From: Rapana venosa | Lineage: Eukaryota; Mollusca; Gastropoda; Neogastropoda; Muricidae | Assembly: GCA_028751875.1 (NCBI GenBank) | Contig: CM054138.1 | Location: forward strand, 36,410,773 to 36,474,772 | Reading direction: 5' to 3' | Length of the DNA stretch: 64,000 nt | Part shown: in pieces, positions 21,421 to 32,645 of the stretch | How the letters are laid out: each line of letters starts with the position of its first letter | How positions within the stretch are numbered: the stretch's first letter is position 1 | Program-made: the position numbers and the translations under genes | The notes under the pieces: model-generated | What the model saw: the letters and a program-made list of their open reading frames with translations, nothing else | Told to the model about the DNA's origin: nothing | Database searches by the model: none

Positions 21421-24208
21421 ACATATATTCAGAATGAAATGATACACTGGACCACAGATGAAATGGAAAAAGGTCATAATTCATGCTTATAAAGAAAAAA
21501 GCAAATAAGATTAAAACAAAAATCCCCCTACCCTCTTTTCTGCAAAATATCTCCAACCAAATAAAAAAAATGATTAAAAAAAAAACCAAACCACCTCATA
21601 GCAACTCCCAAAAGAACAAGAAAGAACCCAATGCAAAGCTAATAGAACTTGGTGAATGACATCTATGAAATGAAAAATACTTTGTACACCTTGTTTAGCA
21701 TGCAAGAGAGGGATGTTTGCCCATTGATAAAATCTTTTATGATATCAGAATTGTAAGAAAGAATACCAACCGTTGTGTATTTAATAATGAAAAATACTAT
21801 GAAAGGAAAGAAGAATGGAAAAAAAAATATAAAGAAGAAAATATCGTCATTTCATGTTAACAAGGAAGAACCTGACCACTTCTAATGTTTTACAACAGCA
21901 CTGACCTGTTGAACTAATTAACCTGATAAATGCACTACTAGAAACTGTCACATAAGAACAAAGTAAGAGATGATCAGATTATTTCATCTCTCCATCAAAG
22001 GTAACTGGTCGATACACTCTCATTTCTGATTAACATTCGCTGACTTTGTTCCAGTTAGGTTAAAATTTTTAGCTGCACTTTGTTCCATCTGTGTGTAGTG
22101 GGCTCATTTTGAAAATATATAAAATTGTAATGCAATTCTTTGCAAAATATAAGGCATGTGCTACTGAATGGTTTCGTGACTTATATTAATGCAGAGAGGC
22201 ATGTTTTCCAGATGAATAGTTGGTGGTGGTGGTGGTGAACTTGTACAAATGTCAGGGTATGATGACACAGTAGGGGGGAAACAAAGCAGCAGGCAAGGCC
22301 TGACTGCTGTGTAGGAGTGCAGGCTAATTATGCTGGAGATCAGACTGTTCATTGTTACAGTGCTGTTTCTGATGTCAGAATGTAAGCAATATGGTTTATC
22401 TTTTTTTGGTTAACTGAATTGATAGATCCATCCAGTATTGCAAATGAACTGAGTTCCAGTGATACCAGCTGGCAAGGGAGATAAGTGAATTGTAAATGAT
22501 TGGCTTCTGTGTGTGAAAGAATAGCTGGGTAGCTTATGAGAGTTAAAAGATATGTAGCTGACTGGTTCATACAGTCACATGATTCTTTCCAAGAAGGCGT
22601 CTGTTATCACGGATTTAGATTAGTCAGTGACTTTAATCAGTGACTCCTTTGCCAAAGGTTTTCTAATAGATATTTCATAAATTTGTGTCTTGACTGAGGG
22701 AAAAGCAGTAGATCAGAAAAGCCATGGAACTAAATGAAAATTGATTTTGACTGTTTAGCTGTGTCAACCTTCTCCATATTGTATTGCTATGGTAGTTTCA
22801 GTGAAGTGACCTTTCCCTAGTAAATGAACATTTTATATTATGCTGTCTCCTGTGCAAGGTTTTGGGGTTTTTGTGTGCACACTCCCCAGCTTCATACCTT
22901 TGGGGTCACCCAGAATATGTACTGTAACTCACTCATCCCACCTTGGAAACACTGTGAATTGTATAATACACACAGGGTGAGATGTTTGCATGTTTGACTC
23001 TTTTCAAGTACCTTGCCATGTTCGTGATACTCTGACTCCAAAGGATTTTTCTCCTTTATAGAGTTCAGTGTTTATGCTAAGAGCATGTTATAGCTGAAGA
23101 CAAAATCCCAGCATAACACATCAACATAACAACATTTTGATACAGTCCTTGGCACTGTAAATGAATGTTGGAGGGCACAGTGTAGTATGTGATCTATGAC
23201 TGACCTGCTTTTATTCCCTACCTATGTTTGTGACGGGGGTAATATTAGAATGGCTGCATTCATGCACCACTGATGCTCTCAGTCAGAGGCAAAAATGCTA
23301 CCATTCATTGTAACATGGGGTTTGGTTCAAACAGGTTTATTGAAGAATGAATGTGACACTCTAACACAACTGTAATCTTGACCGGACAACAACTAAACTT
23401 ACTGTCCTGTCTAACACGGTGTGCAAGGGTGCACTAGGTGGGGGTTGGAAACAAGCAACACATGAAACAGGGTTTTTTAAAAAAAGAAGGCTCTCTCATG
23501 ACCTTATGCAGCATGATCAAAAGCGACAGCAGCTAGGCTTTCCAAGATAATCAAAGGACAAGGATATAGATCACAGTAGCTTGTTGGGCAGGAAAGAAAA
23601 GGTTCCCTTTTCACCTGAAATTCTAACAAAACAGATATACAGCAGAAAACAGATTTTTGCTGAAATTTTGGTTTTGGGTGGACATTGATGGGTGACAGAC
23701 ATGGACAGTTTCAGTACCACTTCAGGGGAATATTGTTTATAATATACCTTTAAGTTTGAAAGGTAGAGGTGCTGGCATAATCAAAAGATTAATGCATACA
23801 CCGTTTAGACATTAGCAGGTGAATGACATGCAACTGGTGCAAGTGTTTTTTCTATGTCACAAAAGTAAGCAATTTAACACTTTCTTTACATAAAAGTGAT
23901 TATGAATACTTCCCCACCATGTCTGTTCTTTTTTCACGGATGATTGCATTTTCCCCTTACCTCATATCACTTGTATACGTTTTTGTTTATTATTTACAAA
24001 CAGGCCTTTTTCACATATTCTTGTGTTAAGAAAGAGAAATGTCAACAAACGGATACCCACCACTGAAATGTGTCACAAAAAGATTCTAACTTGAAACATA
24101 ACATGCTTGTGAACTGTTTAGCAAAAATGAATAAAGGTTTGGTTTAATTTATCTTTTAAAAAAAAAAAATTTTCTTTTCTTTATTCAGCAAAGATCTTTA
24201 AAGAAAAA
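21421..24208. other. Apparently unique non-coding region
   Basis: I find no LINE or SINE similarity to the rest of the window and no credible exon. The exception is a short block at about 22880-22970 (GGTCACCCAGAATATGTAC), which recurs at about 34567-34600. A (GGT)n patch lies near 22210. It could be intergenic or a long intron. Confidence 0.4.
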
Positions 24209-24570
24209 TTGTGCTTTATTCAACAAAGATAATGTGATATAGCAAACAGCAATCACATCTACTAAAAAATTGTGCTTTATTCAACAAAGATAATGTGATA
24301 TAGCAAACAGCAATCACATCTACTAAAAAATTGTGCTTTATTCAACAAAGACAATGTGATATAGCAAACAGCAATCACAGCTACTAAAAAATTGTGCTTT
24401 ATTCAACAAAGATAATGTGATATAGCAAACAGCAATCACATCTACTAAAAAATTGTGCTTTATTCAACAAAGACAATATGATATAGCAAACAGCAATCAC
24501 AGCTACTAAAAAATTGTGCTTTATTCAACAAAGACAATATGATATAGCAAACAGCAATCACAGCTACTCC
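24209..24570. repeat. 61-bp tandem array
   Basis: About six copies of a 61-bp unit with TTGTGCTTTATTCAACAAAG and ATATAGCAAACAGCAATCAC. Two variants exist: GATAATGTGAT with CACATCT, and GACAATATGAT with CACAGCT. Units of the second type cluster at the right end. Confidence 0.95.
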
Positions 24571-24599
24571 CTCCCCCCCAAATCTGTATATTTGAAAGA

Positions 24600-24613
24600 C
24601 CCCCCCCCCCCCC

Positions 24614-24645
<32 letters not shown>

Positions 24646-24760
24646 ACATACACACTCTCTTGTCTGTCTTGGTCTGTCTCTTCTCTCTGTCTTTCTGTCC
24701 TGGTCTCTCTCTCTCTCTCTCTCTCTCTGTGTCTGTCTGTCTCTCACTTCATCTTTCAGA
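24600..24760. repeat. Low-complexity tract: poly-C, (CA)n, (CT)n
   Basis: A C run (about 24600-24630) passes into (CA)n and then CTCTCTGT-type sequence. Open frames on both strands here are by-products of the repeats. Confidence 0.9.
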
Positions 24761-25111
24761 ATAAGAGAACCAATGTAGAAGACAAAGAATAAGGCTAGCA
24801 TGTACTGCCATCTTTCAACAGAGTTCTTTTACATTCATATATCCTGTACATATGTTGTCCAATCTACATATTTTTTGTAGAAATTGCTTGAAACCTGTAA
24901 ATCTTTTTTTCTCCTTTGAAAAGTTACTTTGAGATCATTCTATTATTTTTATTTACATTGCAAAATTAGGAGACTCTTTGAAAACATGCTAATCTATTTT
25001 TGGTTTATCCTCTTTTCTTTTTTTGTGTGCAGCAATGCTGTGGTGAGAATGTCATAGAGGCTGAATAGAATAAAGCGGCTTTTAACTCCAGCTATCACTT
25101 GGTGGATGGGG
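24761..25111. other. Non-coding, nothing recognised
   Basis: AT-rich sequence without repeats or coding signal that I can identify. Confidence 0.35.
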
Positions 25112-25255
25112 GGCAGGCAGCCTGGTGGTTAGAGCAGCGCGCTCATGATCGAGCCACCACAGAGGCGCCCATTTTAGGGGATTTTAGCCTGGGGTTAACA
25201 TCAACACTGACTCCTCCACTCCCTCAAAAGTCTTTAAGATGAGACTATAAACCAA
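25112..25255 (+). mobile_element. SINE-B-like 5' fragment
   Basis: The head CAGCCTGGTGGTTAGAGCAG has a clear A-box-like sequence. It is followed by the SINE-B blocks GGGGTTAACATCAACACTGA and AAGATGAGACTATAAACC. It stops at a (TG)n microsatellite (25258-25298), so the 3' part is missing. Confidence 0.7.
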
Positions 25256-26730
25256 GATGTGTGTGTGTGTGTGTGTATGTGTGTGTGTGTGTGTGTGTCC
25301 TTGAAAAAGTCTCTTGGTTTTGCTTACTGGTTCCAGCTGGGTTAAAAGACCCCAGGTTGGAGTTAAGAGCTGGTGAGAATGGTCACAAGATGACTGACAA
25401 AACTGTTTTTCCAGTATGGACATTGGCACAGATGGATAATAAACCTCTGCATACATTTCTGTGGGTCAAGTAGATTCCATGACTTATAGCAATAATGTCA
25501 TAACTGTAGATATCTGATGGCTGATTCTGTAGTCAGATATAATATATGTGTTCATCCACAAACAAACGAATCTTTCAATTTACAAACGTCTTTAGGTGTG
25601 AAGTTAGGTGTTCTAAACAAAAACTCAGTTGATGTTGATATATGCATGAAAAAACATTGCCGATTAATGTTTTACTTATTTTCACGGGATGTCTTTAAAG
25701 CCATGCAGGTGTCTAGTTCTTCAGCATCTTTAAACAGCTGGTTATGATTTGTACTGTACCTTTTATCAGCTTTTACATTACAAGACTGCCAGTTACTTTT
25801 TTTCATGTATGACTGGTGCATTACTGTCCTCATTTACCCTTTGGGGAAGTTTTCAATTGTTTGTATTTTTTGTTTTGTTTTTTGTTTTGCAAATTGCATC
25901 ATAATTTGTGTTATTAACTGATTGCGCTGTCACTCCCTCAATTCTTTTTTATTTTATTGTTTGGAACATGCTAAGTTTTTTTTAGATAGACTTCTGGAAC
26001 ACAAACAGGAAAAGAATGACACTTGAGAATGATGTTGATATCACAGTATTACTATTCATGTTAGAAAACATGGTATCATGTAATAAACAAAAGAGAAGTC
26101 ACTTCTGACCAGCTTAATCTTCATGACTTGTGAATCGTGTGACTGTAAGACACTGACTGTACTTCATGTTTACCATCCGTCAGATATCACCTATTGCTTA
26201 GCAGCAGTTTATGTGGTAAAGGTCCTTTTCCATATTCTAATCTTTTACCCACCCCCATTTTACTTTTTCTTTTTGCTCTGTTTGCTCATTTTGCATTATT
26301 TATTGCAAGCATCTCTGCAATGTCTGTTTCATTGTGATGGGGGTTTGCTTTTGTGTGCGCGTTTAAATTCCCTGCTCTACCATAACACACACAAACACAC
26401 ATACACACGCACACACACATGCACATGCACACGCATGCACACTTATGTGTGCATGTAGATAAAGAAACATAGAGAGAGAATACCAGGGCTGATGTGAAGG
26501 CAGTGGCAGAGACAGCTGAATAGTGTTGCATGGGGATCTGATCTTGGGTGAACGAAAATGAACTTCAAAGGTTTTAATTTCCCAACAAACAACTGGTGCC
26601 TCTGTGACCCAATGGTTAAGACATCGCTTGGTCCTCCTAGGGTGTTAGAAGTTCAGGGCAAAAACAATGGATAGAAGATGGCTTCTTTTCTGGAGATCTT
26701 CTGTTGTCACCCTGTCACAAGAGTTTCTTT

Positions 26731-26765
<35 letters not shown>

Positions 26766-26856
26766 AAGCATAGATATGTTATGTTTGCACCCCGCACATG
26801 CCTAGTGTCTTATACATCCCAGCCTTTCCTTGATGTTTTGCTTTATGTATCATCAT
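25256..26856. other. Non-coding stretch with microsatellites and a tRNA-like SINE head
   Basis: It contains (TG)n at 25258-25298, CA-rich sequence near 26390-26440 and (GA)n at 26733-26763. At about 26596-26625 lies the tRNA-like fragment GTGACCCAATGGTTAAGACA, with no body following that I can match. No host exon is recognised. Confidence 0.45.
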
Positions 26857-27360
26857 CATTAGCCATTACACCCAGCGGTGTGTAGGGCAGCAACAAAGCG
26901 CTTCCACTCCTGCCTATTCTGGGCCAACCTAGTCACTGATCCCCAAGAGTGCTGCATGGCCTTCATCTCACTTTCTACAGTTCTTCTCCACGTTGCTTTT
27001 GGTCTTCCTTTCTTTCTCCTTCCTTCTGGGGTCCAGTGCAATGCTGTTCTTGCGAGGGACTGTGGCCCGGGGGGATGTGCCCAATCCACTTCCACTCGCC
27101 CTGGTGATGATGGTTCCATGTCTTCTTGCCTGCATCTCCTAGTAGGTCTTCATTGGAGGTCTTCTCTGGCAAAAGATCGGAAGATTTCTTCGCGGCTAGG
27201 GTTGAAGGGATCGAAGTTTGGAAAGGGATCGACTTCCGTCATCCTCCAGCATCAAAACCCGTACAGGAGCGTAGACACAACACAGCTCTGTTAGCTTCAC
27301 TGGGTTGGTGCTGTACTGAGTTGATCTCCAGATATTGTTCATCTCCCTAAACAAATTCCT
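26857..27360 (-). pseudogene. RTE/L2-like LINE C-terminus, antisense, (GAT)n tail
   Basis: The minus strand encodes ALHWTPEGRRKKGRPKATWR followed by RTVESEMKAMQHSWGSVTRL and QNRQEWKRFVAAL, the standard ORF2 C-terminus. Its 3' end (left side) is GGCTAATGATGATGAT. Upstream on the minus strand the frame is broken (near 27190-27350), with a VLLYG/W-like relic. It is the same general type as element L but a different family. Confidence 0.8.
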
Positions 27361-27640
27361 GGCCTTATAAGCCTGTAAAAAAAAACACACCAGAAAATAA
27401 ACAAAAAACCCAATCCCCAAGCCAAATCAAAATGGAAAAGAAACATTTAAAAATTAGCTTTGAGCAAAGCGCAAAAGAACAAAGAATCCAAAACAAAAAG
27501 TTTATCTATTGCTCAGACTGATTTACCGTGCTTTGAGTTATATGTGAAACATTAAACAAGCAAAAGCCACCATGTTATCCTATAGACTCATTTGCCTCTG
27601 TGTGTGTGTTTTGGTGTGTGTTAGATTTTTTCTTTTCAGC
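27361..27640. other. Low-quality non-coding spacer
   Basis: Runs of A and C typical of poor consensus begin here and continue to about 34300. Nothing is recognised. Confidence 0.35.
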
Positions 27641-27855
27641 AGAGGCCCAAGGGGAGTTATCCCCGTTTCTGTAGCGTTAAGCACTAAGTTTTCTCACCAC
27701 CCCTGTCAAGGCCGCAAATCTTGCAGTACTTTCCCAGCCAACTGGGCCTGCCCTTGTTTCCCCGGAGTTAGAATAGGAAAAGTTCTTTCCCGGACCAACA
27801 CCAGAAAGGGGTCCCGTGGCCGGTTTCCATGAGCCAAAACCTCACCACGGCCCTT
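27641..27855 (-). mobile_element. SINE-C, antisense, degraded
   Basis: In plus sense it contains CCCGTTTCTGTAGCGTTAAG and CTCACCACCCCTGTCAAGG, the reverse complement of the SINE-C core at 36310-36390. A damaged head, CCACGGCCC, lies near 27846. It is shorter and noisier than the clean copy. Confidence 0.7.
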
Positions 27856-28365
27856 TTTTTTTTAGTTTTGGTTTGTGGTCCCAACCCTTGGACAATTTTT
27901 GTTTTAAACCCAGCCCCTTCCTGTAAATTTTGGGGGGGGTTTTTTGATACCCTTGGTTTTTGGTTGTTGGTGGGGAAATTTTGTGGGTTTTTTTTTGGGG
28001 GATTTGACTATCCCTGACGTTGGAATATGACCCACCTTCACCGTCACCACGTCGTCACCGATCCCTCAGATTCGGAACCCTTTGGGGCGCCTTTGAAGCT
28101 CTGTCAACCACCTTTCTGCAGTCCTCTCGTCTCTCAGCCACCCTCAGGAGTGTCTCTCAGCTCCATGTCTGTCTACTCTCGAATGTTGTCCTCCCATCTC
28201 TTCCTTTGTCTGCCTCTTCTTCTTCCTCCCCTCACTGTGCCTTGTAGGATTGTTTTCGCAAGACCAGAGGAGCGTGTGACATGACCAAACCACATACATA
28301 CACAAAAATCTCACCGTTGGTAAACCTCAGAGCTCTAGCCGAGGAAGAACAAAACATTTTTTCAT

Positions 28366-28500
28366 CTGAAAGCCTTCTGGGGGAGTGGAGTCAGTACTGA
28401 TGCTAACTCCAGAGTAAAACCCCCGAACACGGACGTGGTGGCTTGACCTTGGGCCATCAATTACCAGCCAACGCACAAACCACCGCCCCCCTCCCCTCCC
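28366..28500 (-). mobile_element. SINE-B-like fragment, antisense
   Basis: In plus sense it has ATCTGAAAGCCTTCTGGGGG, GAGTCAGTACTGATGCTAAC and GGTGGCTTGACCTTGGGCCA, the reverse complement of the SINE-B front half. The tRNA head lies near 28460-28500. It sits inside the antisense RTE-like element. Confidence 0.6.
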
Positions 28501-29066
28501 CCATGGCTTATAAAACTAATTGTTCGATAGTTATGGCACTGTCTTTGATTACCTTCCTTAGGAAATGGGGTTATTAGAAACTTGTACACTCTTGAAGCCA
28601 AATCTTGGTGTCCCATGTTGTTGGCATCTTTACCTTCTCTTTTCTGCCTTGTTTAAGTAATGCAGCAGGGATGTTGTCCACTCCTGGGGTTAAATTTTTT
28701 ATCTTCTTTTAAGCAACGTACTGCTTTCTCCCTTTTTCTCTCAGCACTGGTACAGGTCTGATGTTCTTGTTGATGTTTCATATTCCAATATGGTCATACC
28801 TGGCTGTATCTTGTGCTTGTACAGCTCCTGGCCGCCTTCTGCCCTTCTTCTGAGAACTTCAGTGTTGTCAGTGAGAAGCGCACCTGTTTTGTTTTCGATG
28901 ATTGATCATCTGTTCGGCTCGGTCTTGGTGAGGTTTCTTGCTTGCCGTTTCCTCTGTTGATGTCTGCTTCAATGATTTTGCACTGTTCTGAAATCCGATT
29001 GTTTTTCGCTTCCCTCATGTTTTACTTGATTTTGTTGGTTATTTTTGGTAATTGTTTGCTGCTTTT

Positions 29067-29392
29067 CTTCTTCTCTGGCGAACGCTCAGACAGCAACTGT
29101 TGTCTGTCATGAGCGAAAATGCATTGCGCTGCTGTTAAGCGCCTGACAAGTCAGGCCCAGCATATCCGACTTCAGCGTGGGAGAGAATAGTTGGGTTTTT
29201 TTAAGTGTTTATGGGAAAAAGGCAAGAGAATGGACTAAGACGGCAGGAAATAGACAAGAAGGAGGTGACAGGAAGAAAAGGATGAAGGCAGAAACGAAGA
29301 GAGGGGTGGAAAAGCGGGAATTTCTAGCATAGAATTTCCAAAAGGTGGGATGGTGTTTCTACTGACGGACCCCTGGCATCCCCACGGGGGAG
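29067..29392 (-). mobile_element. SINE-A, antisense, inside RTE-like LINE
   Basis: It is flanked by GTTTGCTGCTTTT (29054-29066) and GTTTACTGCTTTT (29393-29405), a 13-bp target-site duplication with one difference. In minus sense it begins CCCCCGTGGGGATGCC and ends CCAGAGAAGAAG. The CCTGACTTGTCAGG palindrome (about 29143-29156) and the CAGACAACAGTTGCTGTCTG hairpin are preserved. Confidence 0.85.
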
Positions 29393-29565
29393 GTTTACTG
29401 CTTTTGAACTTGAAAATCCAGTAGGTTTGAGTCTTTTTCAAAGGTCCAAGATGCTGTCAGTGATCCATGGCTGTATTTTCTTTCTCTGCCTTCCTGGCAC
29501 TTCTTCTGCTGTCTATATCGATTCCCAGCCTCGCCCTTTCTTCCCAGTTTGACACGGAAATCGAA

Positions 29566-29790
29566 CTGAATGTCAAAGTCCTTTGGATGAGACTATAAAC
29601 CGAGGCCCCGTGTTCGAACGCATGCAGAACATCTTGCGCACACGTTAAATCCTGTTCCGCTTTTCGGAAGAGTAGGCCATTGTGTGCCGGTGGAAACAGA
29701 TGATAAAATTTACAAAACAGCATACACACGGGGACTGGATGTAAAAAAGCACATGAGTGCTTTTTCCATTATCCTCGATATAAAAGAATA
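29566..29790 (+). mobile_element. SINE-B 3' part
   Basis: It starts in the body (AGTCCTTTGGATGAGACTAT) and runs to ATCCTCGATATAAAAGAATA, so the tRNA head is absent. It abuts the start of the antisense RTE-like fragment. A noisier version is at 31722-31935. Confidence 0.8.
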
Positions 29791-31469
29791 AATAAAATAC
29801 AAATACAAATAAATATATTATGGGTTCTTTAATTTTATTAGCAATTTGCTTTGTTTTTGCCACGAATCAAAACGGAATTTTTTAAACCTATCTGAGCTTG
29901 AAGGCTGTGCATTGGGATCTTTCAGCTTCCCAATAGAACTTGATGCAAGGGGTTCGTGCAAAAAATTTTTTCCCAATGCCTTTTAAACGCCATAACAACA
30001 AGTCAGATCACCGCTGATGTCAGCTTCAGGAACGTTTTTTGTCTGGCCCTTTTTACTGCTAGCCGAGGGGGTTGTAGCGCCAACAATATCCGTCTGGGTT
30101 TTTGACCAACCCTTAGGACAGCCAGGCTGTTCTTCTGGACAGTATGGTATTTAACAAAATAACCAAAAGTCTCACTTAATTTTTTTTTTAAAAATTAAAA
30201 GCTTAGCAGGAAAAAGCAAAATAAAACAAACAAATTTTATTTTTTTGTAAATTGATTATTTTTTTGTAAAAATTAAAAATTTTGTTATCCCTTGTTTTGT
30301 GTTGTGGGGGGGGGGGGGGGGGGGGGGGGGAACCCCTTTTAATGTTGGGGGGGGCTGTTGATACATTGCCTCAGTTGTTTTGTTTCCCCGTTTTTGCCTG
30401 AGTAACCCCCAACCCTTTTGTGTTTGAAACACCCCTTTTCAGCTGTCAAATTTAATAAAGGCAACCACTTTTTTTCGTGGTTTTCCGTTTGTTTTTGTTT
30501 TGTTTGTTTTATTTGTTTGTTGTTGTTTTTTTGTGTTTTTTTTGTTTGTTGTTTTTGGGTTTTTTTTTTTTGGGTGTTTTTTAAATTTGGGGGGGGGGGG
30601 GGGGTACTTAGAAATGTAGCTCGCGGTTTTGGTTGGGTTGTAAACTTTGGGACCCCGTCTCTAAAGAACAAATTTTTCTTAACGAATTTGTTTTTTTTTG
30701 TCTTTTTTGGGGGGGGGGGTTTTTTTTTCCCCCCTCAGGGAATTTTAAAAACAAAGGGTTTTTCTTATTCTTTCCCTCATTAAAAAAGCGTAATTTTTTA
30801 TCCTCTTTTTTTTTCCTCCCACAATTTTTTTTCTCTACTGCCGGGGTCCTATTTTTAGTTTAAATCAAACAAAGGCCCTTGTGGTTGAACCTTCCATAAT
30901 CAACCACGAAAAACGCACAAAACCCCCTCTAAGTTAGCATTTTCCCAATGTTTTGAAAATGTCTTTTTTTCCTCTTTGTTTGTTTTGCTTTGTCCCTGAA
31001 GCCACGTGTGGTGTGTTTCCCCCTTTCCCCTTTGAGGAAACGGGAGTTCCACTGTTTTTTTTTTTTCCTTCGCACACCTTCCTCCCCTTCTCCGAATATT
31101 TGATCTTTTTAACATCAACCCACGGGGACCTTATCCCCCCTTTTCCTTTTGGAGAAATTTTATGTTTAGTAAGAAGCGACTTTTTTTTTTAAACCGATAT
31201 CTCACTTCGAGTTCCTGGTGAGTTTTGCATCTTTCCCTTTTATGTCGTTCAATAATTTAAAATTTTCAAAACCTTTTTCTTCCCCCATGAACATTACTTT
31301 TTATTATGAAGGGGGTTGTTTTTCTTCTTTTAAAAAACCACAAAAGCATACTATTGTTTTCAAAAAAATGTTCCCCCCCCCCCCAACCCACAATCAGGCC
31401 GCTTTCGCACTACATAAAATTTTTGAAATTTTAAATAAAAATGGACAAAGGGAAGAAATAAAAAGTATA
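29791..31469. other. Very low-quality non-coding region
   Basis: Long G, T and A runs (for example G at 30306-30331 and 30590-30604) dominate. About 29886-30146 matches 32028-32277, and about 30300-30620 matches 33690-34060. Open frames here are Phe/Gly-rich artefacts of homopolymers. Confidence 0.6.
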
Positions 31470-32280
31470 TGAATAGGAAGGCAAAACGGGGAAGGTTAAA
31501 GCACTAGCAATGTTCCAAAAGTGGGATGGTGTTTCTAACTGACGGCCCCTGCACCCACGGAGTTTGCGCTTGAACATATGAAAATTCAGATTGACTTTTC
31601 AAAGTCCAAGATGCTGCAGTATCCATGCTGTATTTCTTTCTCTGCCTTCCTGGCACTCTTCTCTGTCTATATCGATTCCCACCTCGCCCTTTTTCCCAGT
31701 TGACACGGAATCGAACTGAATGTCAATAGTCCTTTGGATGAGACTATAAACCGAGGCCCCGTGTCGAATCGCATCAGAACATCTTCTGCACAAACGTTAA
31801 ATCCTTTCGCTTTTCGAAGGTGCCATTGTGTCGTGGACAGAAAGTCGATGAAAATTTACAAACAGCAAACACAGCATGGATGATAAAAATGGCAATGTGT
31901 GCTTTTCTACACTCTGATATGAGAAAGAATAAATTAAATATACAATACAATAAATATATTATGTTGCTGAATTCATTAGCAATTTCTTGCTTTTGTTGTC
32001 CACGATAATCAACATGGAATTTTTACCTATCTACTTGAAAGGCTGATGCATTGGAGATCTTTCAGCTTCTCAGAAGAACTTGATGCAAGGTTGACGTGCA
32101 TATTTTGCTCCAATGTCATTTAATCGCCATAAGTCAACAGTCATGTCACCGCTGATGTCAGCTTCAGGAACGTTTTGTCTAGCCTTTTACTGCATAGCGC
32201 TGAGCGTTGTAGCGCCAACATATAGTCTGTTGTTGTGAACAACCCATTAGATAGCAGGCTGTTTCTAGGACAATGTGGGG
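31470..32280. repeat. Local repeat of 29330-30150
   Basis: This repeats the SINE-A 5' edge (31500-31560), the LINE fragment and the SINE-B fragment (31722-31935, ATGAGACTATAAACCGAGGC). It continues with the block ACCGCTGATGTCAGCTTCAG (about 32149-32168), also at about 30009. Both versions are noisy in different places, as expected from two poor consensus passes of one locus. Confidence 0.75.
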
Positions 32281-32365
32281 GTGCAGGTGTTGCAAGGGAC
32301 CTGTAGCTGGCACTTCAAGGTTACCTCTAGATTGTCTCTCTGCGCAAACTTCCCGTCTTCTTCGT

Positions 32366-32645
32366 CTCTAGTCGAACTTCAGCAGGCCCGTTGTGTCTAT
32401 AGCGAAATACATTTCGCTGCCGTTAAGCGCCGACAAGTCAGCCCAGTGCATCCAACTCACGTGGGAGGGAATTGTTATCTTTAAAGTCTGATGGAAAAAA
32501 GGGCAGAAAGAGACAAGCTAGCTGAAAATTAGACAAGAAAGAAAAGGAATAAGCAAAAACAAAGAAAGAAGAGAGAAAGAGGAATCCTAGAACGAATTCC
32601 TCGGTGGGATGTATTTATCAGACAAGGCTCTCAGCATCCAAAAGG
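32366..32645 (-). mobile_element. SINE-A, antisense, degraded
   Basis: In plus sense it shows TTTCGCTGCCGTTAAGCGCC and GACAAGTCAGCCCAGTGCAT, the reverse complement of the SINE-A 3' half, then an A/G-rich middle. The hairpin head near 32610-32640 is only weakly recognisable. It has no counterpart in the 29.3-31.3 kb repeat. Confidence 0.65.

Larger units (their letters stand above)
28018..29570 (-). pseudogene. RTE-like LINE, antisense, with internal deletion and SINE-A insertion
   Basis: Read on the minus strand from the right: PWITDSILDL near 29455, then the SINE-A insertion (29067-29392), then NNRISEQCKIIEADINRGNG near 28970 and a TTWDTKIWLQE / QCHNYRTISF-like RT entry (28520-28640). The RT palm is missing. 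The C-terminus FGHVTRSSGLAKTILQG then GGRRRGRQRKRWEDNIRE is at about 28180-28290. The 3' tail resembles GTGACGGTGAAGGTG at about 28030. Stops and frameshifts are frequent. Confidence 0.65.

Noticed and set aside
30418..31192. Phe/Gly-rich frames at 30.4-31.2 kb
   Set aside because: They come from long T and G runs in low-quality sequence and match nothing.
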